Shown here in pieces: positions 29,693 to 37,809 of a stretch of DNA of 64,000 nt. Source of the stretch: Gammaproteobacteria bacterium UBA4421 (GTDB lineage Bacteria; Pseudomonadota; Gammaproteobacteria; Pseudomonadales; Azotimanducaceae); contig DGQF01000011.1 of the NCBI GenBank assembly GCA_002389675.1, positions 29,798 through 93,797 of the forward strand, written 5' to 3'. Within the stretch, counting starts at the first letter, position 1. Each line of letters opens with the position of its first letter. The position numbers were made by a program, and so were the translations under genes. Below the pieces are notes generated by a model that searched no databases, had not been told where the DNA came from, and worked only from the letters and a program-made list of their open reading frames with translations.

Positions 29693-30087
29693 AACAGGGC
29701 CAACCCTGTTGCCGTGATAATGCCGATGATCAAAAAAGTTGTCGTGGCGACCAGTGAACGCATGGAAAAGCGCGCAATCCCGCAGACACCGTGTCCACTG
29801 GTACAACCCGACCCTAAACGAGTACCAAATCCAACCAACAAGCCACCGAATAGCAGAGGCATCAGTTGGGATTGATCAAAAGGCGGGAACGCGCGGGGAC
29901 CAACGAAGAAATAGGCCAGCCACCCTCCGACGCCTAGCCCGACAATAAACATCAAGGGCCACAGGTTTTCTCTGCTGCGCAAGAGCGCCTGAGTGGCGAT
30001 ACCGCTGATACCTGCTATCCTACCTAAAGCCAAATAGAGCCATACCGCAGCCCCCCCAATCAAGCTTCCACCTAATATCTCAATCAA
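29689..30087 (-). CDS. YeeE/YedE-family membrane protein, first half
   Basis: A 132-residue membrane protein with four hydrophobic segments and the signature [18 protein letters not shown], whose cysteines bind sulphur compounds in TsuA-type transporters. It is the partner of the next gene, with overlapping start and stop. It begins 4 bases after the acyl-CoA dehydrogenase stop, so the two halves may be part of a longer minus-strand unit. Confidence 0.88.
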   Translation of the reverse strand: MIEILGGSLIGGAAVWLYLALGRIAGISGIATQALLRSRENLWPLMFIVGLGVGGWLAYFFVGPRAFPPFDQSQLMPLLFGGLLVGFGTRLGSGCTSGHGVCGIARFSMRSLVATTTFLIIGIITATGLALL

Positions 30088-30091
30088 TTGA

Positions 30092-31300
30092 TCACAACCC
30101 CAATACCTGTTTCGCCATAATGTTGTACTGAACCTCTGAGGACCCTCCAGCTATTGTATAACCGCGATGATGATAACGGCCAGATGCAACAAACTCCGTC
30201 AACTCCGACCCTACAAAGGGCTCCGAAAAAGATTCAGCTCCCAAGGTGTGACTCGCATAGGGCGCACGATCTCGCGCCAGCACCAGATGACCGACGGCCC
30301 GGAAAAGCAATTCATCTAGATCTTGAACCAATTGGCTGCCTTTGAGTTTGAGCATTGAAGGTTCAGCCCCAAACTGCGCGCCGGCATCCGCCTTAGAGAG
30401 CATACGCAAGCTACTGACCTCCAATGCCTGCAGTCGGATTTCGAGTTCAGTCATTTCTGCGGCCAACGATGCCGGCACGTTTTCACCCACCCCATATTCA
30501 TGCTCAATTGTGTCTATCAGAATTGACAATATTCGTTTGTTTTCCGCCACCCGGGACACCAACAATCGCTCGTCACCTAACAAACTTTTTGCCACCGTCC
30601 AGCCAAAATTTTCTTCACCTAATCGCTGACTGACCGGCACATGAACATCCTCAAAAAAAACTTGATTCCACAAACGTTTGCCATTGAACGCATAAAGCGG
30701 CTTCACCGTGACGCCCGGAGAGGACATGTCGATCAACAAAAAACTGATTCCTTTTTGCTGCTGTACTTGCATATCCGTACGCACGAGACAGAAAATCCAA
30801 TCGGCGTCTTCAGCCGCTGACGTCCAAATCTTTTGACCGTTGACGATGTACTGATCACCCAAACGCTCCGCTTTAGTTCGCAAACTGGCCAAATCTGAGC
30901 CCGCCTGGGGTTCTGAGTAACCCTGACAAAACCATAAATCAGCATTTAATATTTGCGGCAGGTATTTAGCTTGTTGCTCAACGGTACCGTACTTGGCGAT
31001 TGCCGGCCCGACCATGCTAAATCCAAACGCCGACAGCTGGGGGGCGTGATATTCCCGACAGGCAACATCGAAGATGTGGCGATGCACCAAATTCCACCCG
31101 GTACCCCCATGCGCCACCGGCCAGTGCGGTGCCGCCCAACCCTTGGCATTGAGTACCCGGGTCCAGGCAGCTAATTGGTCTTTTGAGATGCCCGCACCAC
31201 AGCGCACGCTATGGGCCAAGTCTGCTGGAAGATGTTCAGACAAGAAGGCTTCTACCTCCTGTTTAAAGGCCAGCTGAGCGGCACTGTAAGCATATTTCAT
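30092..31300 (-). CDS. Acyl-CoA dehydrogenase family protein
   Basis: The start at ATG 31300 has a strong AGGAGG four bases upstream and gives 402 residues. It shows ACAD motifs: the FAD/substrate segment WFCQGYSEPQAGSDLASLRT, WTSAAEDADWIFCLVRT, and the C-terminal RYHHRGYTIAGGSSEVQYNI. The family oxidises acyl-CoAs to enoyl-CoAs, passing electrons to ETF. The long form (about 400 residues) with this ending is frequent in sterol, isoprenoid or branched-acyl degradation; the substrate here is unknown. Confidence 0.9.
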   Translation of the reverse strand: MKYAYSAAQLAFKQEVEAFLSEHLPADLAHSVRCGAGISKDQLAAWTRVLNAKGWAAPHWPVAHGGTGWNLVHRHIFDVACREYHAPQLSAFGFSMVGPAIAKYGTVEQQAKYLPQILNADLWFCQGYSEPQAGSDLASLRTKAERLGDQYIVNGQKIWTSAAEDADWIFCLVRTDMQVQQQKGISFLLIDMSSPGVTVKPLYAFNGKRLWNQVFFEDVHVPVSQRLGEENFGWTVAKSLLGDERLLVSRVAENKRILSILIDTIEHEYGVGENVPASLAAEMTELEIRLQALEVSSLRMLSKADAGAQFGAEPSMLKLKGSQLVQDLDELLFRAVGHLVLARDRAPYASHTLGAESFSEPFVGSELTEFVASGRYHHRGYTIAGGSSEVQYNIMAKQVLGL

Positions 31301-31341
31301 CGAGCCTCCTATACGAGACAAACGTCCCAATTCTGGCTGGG

Positions 31342-32013
31342 TCAGGGCACGGAGAACGCCAGCACACGCGATATTTCCATAAAACTTCGATCGCTTTCCT
31401 GGCGCCAGACATTAAAGGCCTCCTGCGTTTTCTGCAGCGCACCCTTACTGGTAGGCGCTTTGTCAACGACGCCTTGTTCAACTAATGCGCTAACAACATC
31501 GTTTGACAACATCGGCGTGTCTCGCCCCACAAAACGCAAGAAAAAGCGCCCAGTCTGGCCGCCTAAACGGTCTCCTCGATCCTTGAGATCCGCCCACAAG
31601 CCAATGAAGTCATCCTCGGGCCACTGACTGAGAAATTTGCCATAACTGCCGTGTGTTGCGCGAACGTCTAAAATATACCGCGCGTTGTTGCGCACACTGA
31701 GAATTTTTTTTGCATGGCGAACTATTTCAGTATTGCCGCTGAGTTCGTCGATGGCTTCGTCAGATAACATGGCACAACTGATCACATCAAAATCACAAAA
31801 CGCGTCCTCGAATCCAGGCCATTTTCGCTCGATAATTTTCCAAACAAATCCAGATCGAAAAACACACTTGGTCATTTCCGACAACATATCGGCATCATTA
31901 AGTGTGGCGAGCGCCGCGGCCGTTCTTGGTTGACTCAGCATTGTCTCAAGTACTTGCTCGCCACCTTTACGCTTCGCGGCGCGGGCAAAAAGACTGGCAA
32001 ATGATTCCACCAA
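31342..32013 (-). CDS. DNA-3-methyladenine glycosylase I-like protein
   Basis: A 223-residue HhH-GPD-type protein starting at GTG 32013 with AAGGAG upstream. The segments SEMTKCVFRSGFVWKIIERK, FEDAFCDFD, IVRHAKKILSVRNNARYIL and RLGGQTGRFFLRFVGRDT match the adenine-glycosylase family related to Tag. It would remove alkylated bases from DNA. The classical N-terminal zinc motif of E. coli Tag is not evident, so the exact lesion is uncertain. It lies 41 bases upstream of the acyl-CoA dehydrogenase gene. Confidence 0.8.
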   Translation of the reverse strand: MVESFASLFARAAKRKGGEQVLETMLSQPRTAAALATLNDADMLSEMTKCVFRSGFVWKIIERKWPGFEDAFCDFDVISCAMLSDEAIDELSGNTEIVRHAKKILSVRNNARYILDVRATHGSYGKFLSQWPEDDFIGLWADLKDRGDRLGGQTGRFFLRFVGRDTPMLSNDVVSALVEQGVVDKAPTSKGALQKTQEAFNVWRQESDRSFMEISRVLAFSVP

Positions 32014-32154
32014 TTTCTCCTTAATGAGCCCTCGTTAGGGCTAAATCCCAGAACATTTATTGTCCGTAGGATGACACATTTTCACGACATGTTGTCAGAC
32101 GATGCAGTAACCTTTGCTTTTTAATATCCAATCGCGCTGGCGCAGGAACTTTCA

Positions 32155-32643
32155 ATGTTAACCAACACAACCACGATTGAAATCAGCAAAGAGTATCTGC
32201 ACTTCGCTGCCGCACACTTCACCCTTTTTAGCGCGACGCAGCGAGAAAACTTACACGGGCATAATTTTCACGTCAATTTAGATGCCACGGCGGCAATTCA
32301 AAGTGACGGACTCACGTTTGACTACAATATTTTAAAAAACGCCCTCAAGCAGCTTTGTGACACGTTAGATGAACAGGTTCTAATGCCAACCCTATCCCCC
32401 TACCTGAAAATCGAAACTGCCGACGACTACATCACTGTGATTTTTAACGCAGAACGGATCCCGTTCTTACCTCGGGATCTGACCTTGTTGCCTGTCCGCA
32501 ACATCACCGTAGAAGAACTCGCTCACTATCTTTTAACACAGCTACGCGCCCAGCCCGAGATTTGCGCCTTGGATCTTGACCATTTACTGCTACGCTGCGC
32601 GTCAGGCGCGGGTCAATGGGCCACCGCAGAATGGCACGCCTAA
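32155..32643 (+). CDS. 6-pyruvoyl-tetrahydropterin synthase/QueD-like protein lacking the catalytic Cys
   Basis: A 162-residue PTPS-fold protein. The zinc ligands are present: His21 (FAAAH) and His34/His36 (LHGH). The catalytic cysteine of QueD, four residues before HGH, is Arg30, and the DHH triad segment reads DEQ, so the QueD triad is not conserved. A Glu three residues before HGH recalls PTPS-III-type variants. It may act on a dihydroneopterin-like substrate. An SDR gene follows after 42 bases, which suggests a pterin pathway. Confidence 0.8.
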   Translation: MLTNTTTIEISKEYLHFAAAHFTLFSATQRENLHGHNFHVNLDATAAIQSDGLTFDYNILKNALKQLCDTLDEQVLMPTLSPYLKIETADDYITVIFNAERIPFLPRDLTLLPVRNITVEELAHYLLTQLRAQPEICALDLDHLLLRCASGAGQWATAEWHA

Positions 32644-32685
32644 CTCATCTTTTAAGGTCACCGGACACCTAAGGAAAACCGCCAT

Positions 32686-33381
32686 ATGAAATGTTTGTTA
32701 ATCACAGGCGCAAGCACAGGCATCGGTCTGCAAACCGCATTGCAGTTCATCAAAGCCGGCTATCACGTCGTCAATCTATCTCGTCGCCCCTGTCCCGTGG
32801 CAGAGGTCACCCATCTGAACTGCGACCTTGCAAACCCTAATTTTTTGGAGTCCATAGAAAACGAGCTGGTTGACGTGCTGAAAAACGCAACCCAAATTGT
32901 GCTTCTGCACAATGCCGCCAAGCTCGCTAACGATCAAATTGACAACACATCCAGCGATGCGCTGCGCGAGGTGCTGGAGATCAACATCGTTGCGCCGAAC
33001 AGCCTTAATCGCTTTGTCCTGCCGCATATGAAGCCTGGATCAAGCATTATCTACGTTGGCTCCACTCTTTCGGAAAAAGCTGTACCAGGCTCTTTCAGTT
33101 ACGTGACCAGCAAACACGCCAGCGTTGGCATGATGCGCGCTACATGCCAAGACCTGGCCGGTCGCGAAATTCACACAGCCTGCGTCTGTCCTGGCTTCAC
33201 CGACACGGAAATGCTTCGCACTCATGTCCCAGAGGACGTGATGCCCGCCATTGCGAACATGAGTGCCTTCGGGCGACTGGTCTCACCCGATGAAATTGCC
33301 GATACCCTGCTGTGGGCAGCTGGTCATCCGGTCATCAACGGAGCAGTGCTACATGCTAATTTGGGCCAGGTTGAACGCTAG
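32686..33381 (+). CDS. Short-chain dehydrogenase/reductase
   Basis: A 231-residue SDR with the nucleotide motif TGASTGIG at 7-14, LHNAAKL (NNAG equivalent), active-site Ser in VGSTLSEK and YVTSK. The C-terminal CPGFTDTEMLR is typical. With the PTPS-like gene just upstream, a sepiapterin or dihydromonapterin reductase-like role is attractive but unproved. Its TAG overlaps by 4 bases the stop of the convergent transporter gene. Confidence 0.88.
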   Translation: MKCLLITGASTGIGLQTALQFIKAGYHVVNLSRRPCPVAEVTHLNCDLANPNFLESIENELVDVLKNATQIVLLHNAAKLANDQIDNTSSDALREVLEINIVAPNSLNRFVLPHMKPGSSIIYVGSTLSEKAVPGSFSYVTSKHASVGMMRATCQDLAGREIHTACVCPGFTDTEMLRTHVPEDVMPAIANMSAFGRLVSPDEIADTLLWAAGHPVINGAVLHANLGQVER

Positions 33382-34139
33382 CCGGTGGTCGCTTCTTCAT
33401 GCTCCTTCAGTCCCAAATAGGGCCTGAGATACCTTACCGCCAAATAAAGTGGCCCCGTATCCACGGCAGCCACTACCAGCTTGAAAACATATCCGGACGC
33501 GATAAAAACAAAAAGCTGAGGCCAAATATCGGCATCTGGATCCACCGGCAACGCCCGGGCGTAAAAATGGGTGATTAGTATTACCGCCGTTGTATCGACA
33601 ATCTGGCTGACCATGGTGGAGGCGTTATTGCGCAACCACAGATGTTTTCCCCGAGTGAGTTTCTTCCAGAAATGAAATAACCGCACATCACAAAACTGAG
33701 CCACAAGGTAGGCCAGCATTGAGGCCGCCACCGCGCCAAACGCCAGTTCCCGAATTTCAAAAAACACCGGTAGCCGGCCCGCTTCGTCCAGCGCAGGCGC
33801 CCCGGTGCTCACATCCACAGGTTCGAACCCGGGGAGCACACCACCCAGCCACAAAATGAAGATCACCCAAGCATTCAGCAGAACCCCGACCCAAACCATA
33901 TCACGAGCTTTTTTCTCGCCGTAAAGCTCAGAAATCAAATCAGTGCACATAAACGTTATCGGGTAGGGCAGCACGCCGATCGCCACCACCATTGGAATTT
34001 CCACACCAAAGACACTGAAGGAAAGGTCTACAAAACGACTGATGCCCAAGATATTCAGCATTGCCAAAGTGCCCAAAAACAGACCCGAGAGCAATAAAAA
34101 AACGCGTTGTCGACGTTTGTCGTAATCAGGTTTGGTCAT
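33378..34139 (-). CDS. yhhQ: Queuosine precursor transporter (VUT/YhhQ family)
   Basis: The start at ATG 34139 with AAGG five bases upstream is preferred to the GTG at 34145; it gives 253 residues. About six transmembrane segments and the family motif PYPITFMCTDLISELYGEKKARDMVWVG are present. YhhQ imports queuine precursors (preQ0/preQ1) for tRNA modification. It is tail-to-tail with the SDR gene. The nearby PTPS-like gene is in the same fold family as QueD, but its active site differs, so a shared queuosine role is doubtful. Confidence 0.9.
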   Translation of the reverse strand: MTKPDYDKRRQRVFLLLSGLFLGTLAMLNILGISRFVDLSFSVFGVEIPMVVAIGVLPYPITFMCTDLISELYGEKKARDMVWVGVLLNAWVIFILWLGGVLPGFEPVDVSTGAPALDEAGRLPVFFEIRELAFGAVAASMLAYLVAQFCDVRLFHFWKKLTRGKHLWLRNNASTMVSQIVDTTAVILITHFYARALPVDPDADIWPQLFVFIASGYVFKLVVAAVDTGPLYLAVRYLRPYLGLKEHEEATTG

Positions 34140-34255
34140 AATCACCTTCTGTAGCGGACGATAGGATTCGCTTTTAGCCCACCGACTTTTTGAAGCTCAG
34201 GGGCCCTAACATATCGGGCGTTAGCTCAGTCCAGTGTCCAGCGGCCCACGGAATG

Positions 34256-35191
34256 TTAACCAGAACAGGTTATTTCCGCCAGCATCGCCACGCTCTGGCG
34301 CAAGGAAGACTTGGCAATGCCGCCAAGTCGCACACGTGTGGCAATCATATGCGTCATACCTAATTGTTCCTGGTACTCAGCAATTTTATCCTCTACCGCT
34401 TGGCGCTCGCCAATGATCGCCCAATCATCCAGCGTTTCGCCTGCCAACAGACGATCATTATCCATTTGTTCACTCAGCGCAGAGCGCAACTTTCTAATCT
34501 GGCTTGAATCTTCGCCTACAAAAACCGTTCGCATCACCGGCACCACGCCACTCAAAACCACACCCTGGGACGCAGCGGCTTCAGCATGACGCAAGTAGTT
34601 ATCTTTGAGCGTGCCAAGACTCTCCATTGGTGAGGACAAATAAGGCAATCCAAGACGACCAGCCTGCGCCAACGCCTTCGGCCCAAAAGCGGCTACCCAT
34701 AGCGGTGGATGCGGCATCTGCAAAGGCCGGGGATAAACCTGCACGGCGTGCTCGGAATCTCCATCTAAAGAAACTGGTTCGCCCGCCCAAGCCGACCGCA
34801 TCAACCCCAACGTCCAGGCAAAAATTCGCCGTTTTTCTTTAGGTGGCACATGAAAGGCCCGCAACATGACCGGCGCATAACCCCGCCCAACCCCTAGAAT
34901 CAGGCGCCCTCCACTGAGCTGGTCTAGCACCGCCACTTGTTCCGCCGCCTGCAATGGGTTACGCAACGTCAGCAAATAGGACGTGGTGCCCAGACCAATC
35001 TGTCTTGTTGCTCCGGCGATACTGGCCAGCAAAGTCAACGGATCAGGCACTGCCTGTTTACCAAAATGGTTTTCAGGCAACCAAATGGATTGATATCCTA
35101 AAGCCTCAGCAAACGCCGCCTGATCACATAAACTGGTGGCAGAGAGATCATTGAAATCCCAAGGGGTTAAGCCCACATGTAATCGATTCAT
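34256..35191 (-). CDS. Luciferase-like flavin-dependent oxidoreductase
   Basis: A 311-residue LLM-class (bacterial luciferase fold) protein. Motifs: QAAFAEALGYQSIWLPENHFG, GLGTTSYLLTLRNPLQAAEQVAVLDQLSGGR and LGVGRGYAPVMLRAF. The family uses reduced FMN or F420; the cofactor and substrate cannot be told. It starts directly after the stop of the exported protein gene (TAGATG), so both are probably in one transcript with folK. Confidence 0.88.
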   Translation of the reverse strand: MNRLHVGLTPWDFNDLSATSLCDQAAFAEALGYQSIWLPENHFGKQAVPDPLTLLASIAGATRQIGLGTTSYLLTLRNPLQAAEQVAVLDQLSGGRLILGVGRGYAPVMLRAFHVPPKEKRRIFAWTLGLMRSAWAGEPVSLDGDSEHAVQVYPRPLQMPHPPLWVAAFGPKALAQAGRLGLPYLSSPMESLGTLKDNYLRHAEAAASQGVVLSGVVPVMRTVFVGEDSSQIRKLRSALSEQMDNDRLLAGETLDDWAIIGERQAVEDKIAEYQEQLGMTHMIATRVRLGGIAKSSLRQSVAMLAEITCSG

Positions 35192-36067
35192 CTATTGTTT
35201 CGCTTGCTCCGGTTGCCGCATCTGAAATCGCATGATCGCCCGCATCGTCGCCAAGACCGCGGCTTCATGCCGATCCGCCGCAAAATCTGCGTAAAGCGGA
35301 TCTCGGTCCAGCAACAGGCACCTCTCACCGTCACCACAGCGAAATTGTGTGCGCGAGCCAAATTGATTCCCCGCACGACCATACTCACCAAATTCATTGG
35401 GTTTGTCGGCCAACTTCCAAAATGATGTCCATGCGGCAGGCAGACCAAAAATCTGACTTTGAACAGCGGCGATGGTCTCATTTGCTGTGTTGGTCAGAAT
35501 CTGCTGATAACCGCTATCCAAGGCCTGCAATTCTGGACAGATCGACGATACGGCGCGCTCAATACGCGCTGTATCCACCGGAAAACGATTAAATCGGTCA
35601 GTCATCGAAAATCGCCACCATCGACCTGAGAACACCGGAACCGCATTGGGCGGCGAACTGACTTTCTGTATGTAGGAAATCAATTGACCTAAACTTTTGA
35701 GCTGACCTCGATGGGAGTCCTGTTTTTCAACCGCTTCAACGAGTCCGTCAAAATGTTTGTGGAATCGCGTATCGACGATACCCCATATTGACCGATTGGT
35801 TTGATCTTCACGGTTGTAATAATGCCAACGAAACATCCGCACAAAAAAATTACCATCGGCCTGCCCGACATTCGCTTTGACTATATAGCGGGTGTCCAAA
35901 GCCGATAGTCGATACATATCCGGTTGGCCTTGTGCGCAGGCATTAAACTGCCGCGCGGCAATGAACGTTAGTTGTTGGTGGATTTCACTTTCATACCCGT
36001 GGGCATAAGTACTCACGCCCAGTTCAAAGGCGGCGAGACTAATCAGTAACAGGCAGCGCTTGTTCAT
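35192..36067 (-). CDS. Exported protein of unknown function, divergent S1/P1 nuclease/PLC-like
   Basis: A 291-residue protein with a signal peptide (KRCLLLISLAAFELGVSTYA, cleavage near AHG). The mature N-terminus (YESEIHQQLTFIAARQFN), a segment RMFRWHYYN and LGQLISYIQKVSSPPNAVPV recall the helical zinc-dependent S1/P1 nuclease and phospholipase C fold. In that last segment the family normally has H-x3-D and a further His; here Ser, Lys and Asn stand instead, so part of the metal site appears lost. It overlaps folK by 29 bases. Recognition is tentative. Confidence 0.6.
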   Translation of the reverse strand: MNKRCLLLISLAAFELGVSTYAHGYESEIHQQLTFIAARQFNACAQGQPDMYRLSALDTRYIVKANVGQADGNFFVRMFRWHYYNREDQTNRSIWGIVDTRFHKHFDGLVEAVEKQDSHRGQLKSLGQLISYIQKVSSPPNAVPVFSGRWWRFSMTDRFNRFPVDTARIERAVSSICPELQALDSGYQQILTNTANETIAAVQSQIFGLPAAWTSFWKLADKPNEFGEYGRAGNQFGSRTQFRCGDGERCLLLDRDPLYADFAADRHEAAVLATMRAIMRFQMRQPEQAKQ

Positions 36068-36533
36068 CAGTGTCCAATATATTTAACAACTCTAAAACCG
36101 TTTTCCCGGTGTCGGGCCATATCAAATCGGGCGCCACCTCAGCCGCTGGAGCCAGCACAAACAAACGCTCAGTCGCGCGCGGGTGAGGCAGCGTAAACCA
36201 ATCCGAAGCCCTGGTGTGTTGATCAAAGACCAACAAGTCCAAATCTAGTTCGCGCGGCGCATTGCGTGCCCATTTAGCGCCTCGCCCGAACTCTTGTTCC
36301 AATGCTTTTAATTCACCCAGCAATATTTCTGGCGTCAATGCGCTGACAGCTTCAAAAGATACCGCTGCGTTCACAAAATCGGACGACTCAGGCGGACAAT
36401 CTACGGGAGAGGTCTTCCACAAACGCGAGCGTATCATGGACTGCGGCATTGCAAAGCGCTCGAGCGCCTGCATCGCTGCGGGCACGAGCCGCATCGAGTC
36501 GCCTTGATTACTGCCCAAACCCACTAACACCAC
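36039..36533 (-). CDS. folK: 2-amino-4-hydroxy-6-hydroxymethyldihydropteridine pyrophosphokinase
   Basis: A 164-residue HPPK, start at GTG 36533 with GAGGG nine bases upstream. Motifs: VGLGSNQGDS at the N-terminus and the signature PRELDLDLLVFD. It transfers pyrophosphate from ATP to 6-hydroxymethyl-dihydropterin for folate synthesis. In many gammaproteobacteria folK lies next to pcnB and panB; here the panB operon is 4 kb away with an alcohol dehydrogenase and a protease between. Confidence 0.95.
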   Translation of the reverse strand: MVLVGLGSNQGDSMRLVPAAMQALERFAMPQSMIRSRLWKTSPVDCPPESSDFVNAAVSFEAVSALTPEILLGELKALEQEFGRGAKWARNAPRELDLDLLVFDQHTRASDWFTLPHPRATERLFVLAPAAEVAPDLIWPDTGKTVLELLNILDTDEQALPVTD

Positions 36534-36566
36534 TGAAAGTCGCCCTCTTATTTCCTGCCCACTATT

Positions 36567-36595
36567 TTGTCACCGTCGCGTTCAAATACCTATTC
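36567..36595 (+). promoter_or_regulatory. Candidate promoter of the alcohol dehydrogenase gene
   Basis: TTGTCA at 36567-36572 is followed after 17-18 bases by CTATTC/TATTCA. It lies about 70 bases before the ATG, in the divergent interval between folK and the alcohol dehydrogenase gene. It is a pattern match only. Confidence 0.3.
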
Positions 36596-36665
36596 ATGCC
36601 GCTGCTGATCTGATGCACAATGACTCGACTTATTTAAACAGAAACTTACGATAAGAGGATAGCTT

Positions 36666-37748
36666 ATGAAAGCTGCTGTACTGAGAGAAATTAACCAGCC
36701 TCTGGAAATTGAAGATGTGCAGTACGGCAATCCTGCACCACGCGAGGTACTTGTGCGCACCGTCTCCGCTGGCGTATGCCACTCCGACCTGCATTTTCAA
36801 AATGGATCCTACCCGCACCCGCTCCCAGCTATCCTGGGACATGAATCTGCCGGCGTTGTTGAAGCTGTCGGTTCCGCAGTCACCTATGTCAAACCCGGCG
36901 ATCACGTGATTACCTGTTTATCAGCGTTTTGTGGTCATTGCGAACAATGCCTGACCGGGCACATGTCTCTATGTGATGAACCCGAACTGCAGCGGGCGCC
37001 AGAAGAAGCCCCTAGATTAGCCCAAGGTGCAGAAAACATTGCCCAATTCCTCAATCTTTCCTCATTCGCTGAATACATGCTGGTTCACGAACATACGATT
37101 GTCAAAGTACGCAAGGACATGCCTCTGGACAGAGCAGCGCTGATCGGTTGCGGGGTGACTACAGGCGTCGGCGCTGTGATTCATACAGCTAAGGTAGAGC
37201 CTGGCGCCACCGTTGCCGTCATCGGTTGTGGTGGCGTTGGACTATCCGCTATCAACGGTGCCGCGATTGCCGGAGCCGGCCGCATCATCGCCATTGATAC
37301 GCTCGACAGCAAATTAACCCTCGCCAAGAAATTCGGCGCAACTGATGTCATCAATGCAAGCAATGTTAATGTTGTCGGTGAAGTCAGAGAAATGACCGGT
37401 GGCGGCGTGCACTACTCCTTTGAGGCCATTGGACTCAAACAAACCGCGGAACAAGCATTTAAAATGCTGGGGTTTGGCGGCACCGCTACCATCATCGGTA
37501 TGATTCCGGTGGGCACCCAAATCGAACTACATGGGCCCGAGTTCCTCATGGAGCGCAAAATGCAGGGATCAAACATGGGATCCAATCGGTTTCGCGTCGA
37601 CATGCCTCGGTTTGTCGATTTTTATCTGCAGGGTAAATTACATCTGGACGATCTAATTTCGCGGCGCATAAAACTGGAGGACATCAACGAGGGAATGGAA
37701 GCCTTAAAAACCGGAGAGGTAGCACGTTCGGTAATTATGTTTGATTAA
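36666..37748 (+). CDS. Zinc-dependent alcohol dehydrogenase
   Basis: A 360-residue medium-chain dehydrogenase. Catalytic zinc ligands are in AGVCHSDLHF and LGHESAG; the structural zinc site has four cysteines in CGHCEQCLTGHMSLC; the Rossmann motif is VIGCGGVGLSAI near 180. It resembles the class III-like/NDMA-type or benzyl-alcohol-type dehydrogenases that oxidise alcohols with NAD. GAGGAT lies six bases before the ATG. The gene stands alone and points toward the convergent protease gene. Confidence 0.92.
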   Translation: MKAAVLREINQPLEIEDVQYGNPAPREVLVRTVSAGVCHSDLHFQNGSYPHPLPAILGHESAGVVEAVGSAVTYVKPGDHVITCLSAFCGHCEQCLTGHMSLCDEPELQRAPEEAPRLAQGAENIAQFLNLSSFAEYMLVHEHTIVKVRKDMPLDRAALIGCGVTTGVGAVIHTAKVEPGATVAVIGCGGVGLSAINGAAIAGAGRIIAIDTLDSKLTLAKKFGATDVINASNVNVVGEVREMTGGGVHYSFEAIGLKQTAEQAFKMLGFGGTATIIGMIPVGTQIELHGPEFLMERKMQGSNMGSNRFRVDMPRFVDFYLQGKLHLDDLISRRIKLEDINEGMEALKTGEVARSVIMFD

Positions 37749-37767
37749 TGGTTTGCTGCACAGGTCA

Positions 37768-37798
37768 ACCCTGATCGAGCCTCGGCTCTGATCAGGGT
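37768..37798. terminator. Stem-loop between convergent adh and protease genes
   Basis: ACCCTGATC-GAGCC pairs with GGCTC-T-GATCAGGGT around a 2-base loop, 14 bp with one bulged T. It sits in the 61-base gap between convergent genes, where a bidirectional terminator is expected. Neither side has a good U-run, so termination efficiency is uncertain. Confidence 0.5.
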
Positions 37799-37809
37799 GC
37801 ACAAAAAGG

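Noticed and set aside
32027..32042. Stem AGCCCT-CGTT-AGGGCT between the glycosylase and PTPS-like genes
   Set aside because: It lies in a divergent promoter interval, so it is not a terminator, and it is too short to call an operator with confidence.
34146..34255. preQ1 riboswitch before yhhQ
   Set aside because: The leader was inspected for the short C-rich stem-loop with A-rich tail; no convincing match to the known preQ1 classes was found.
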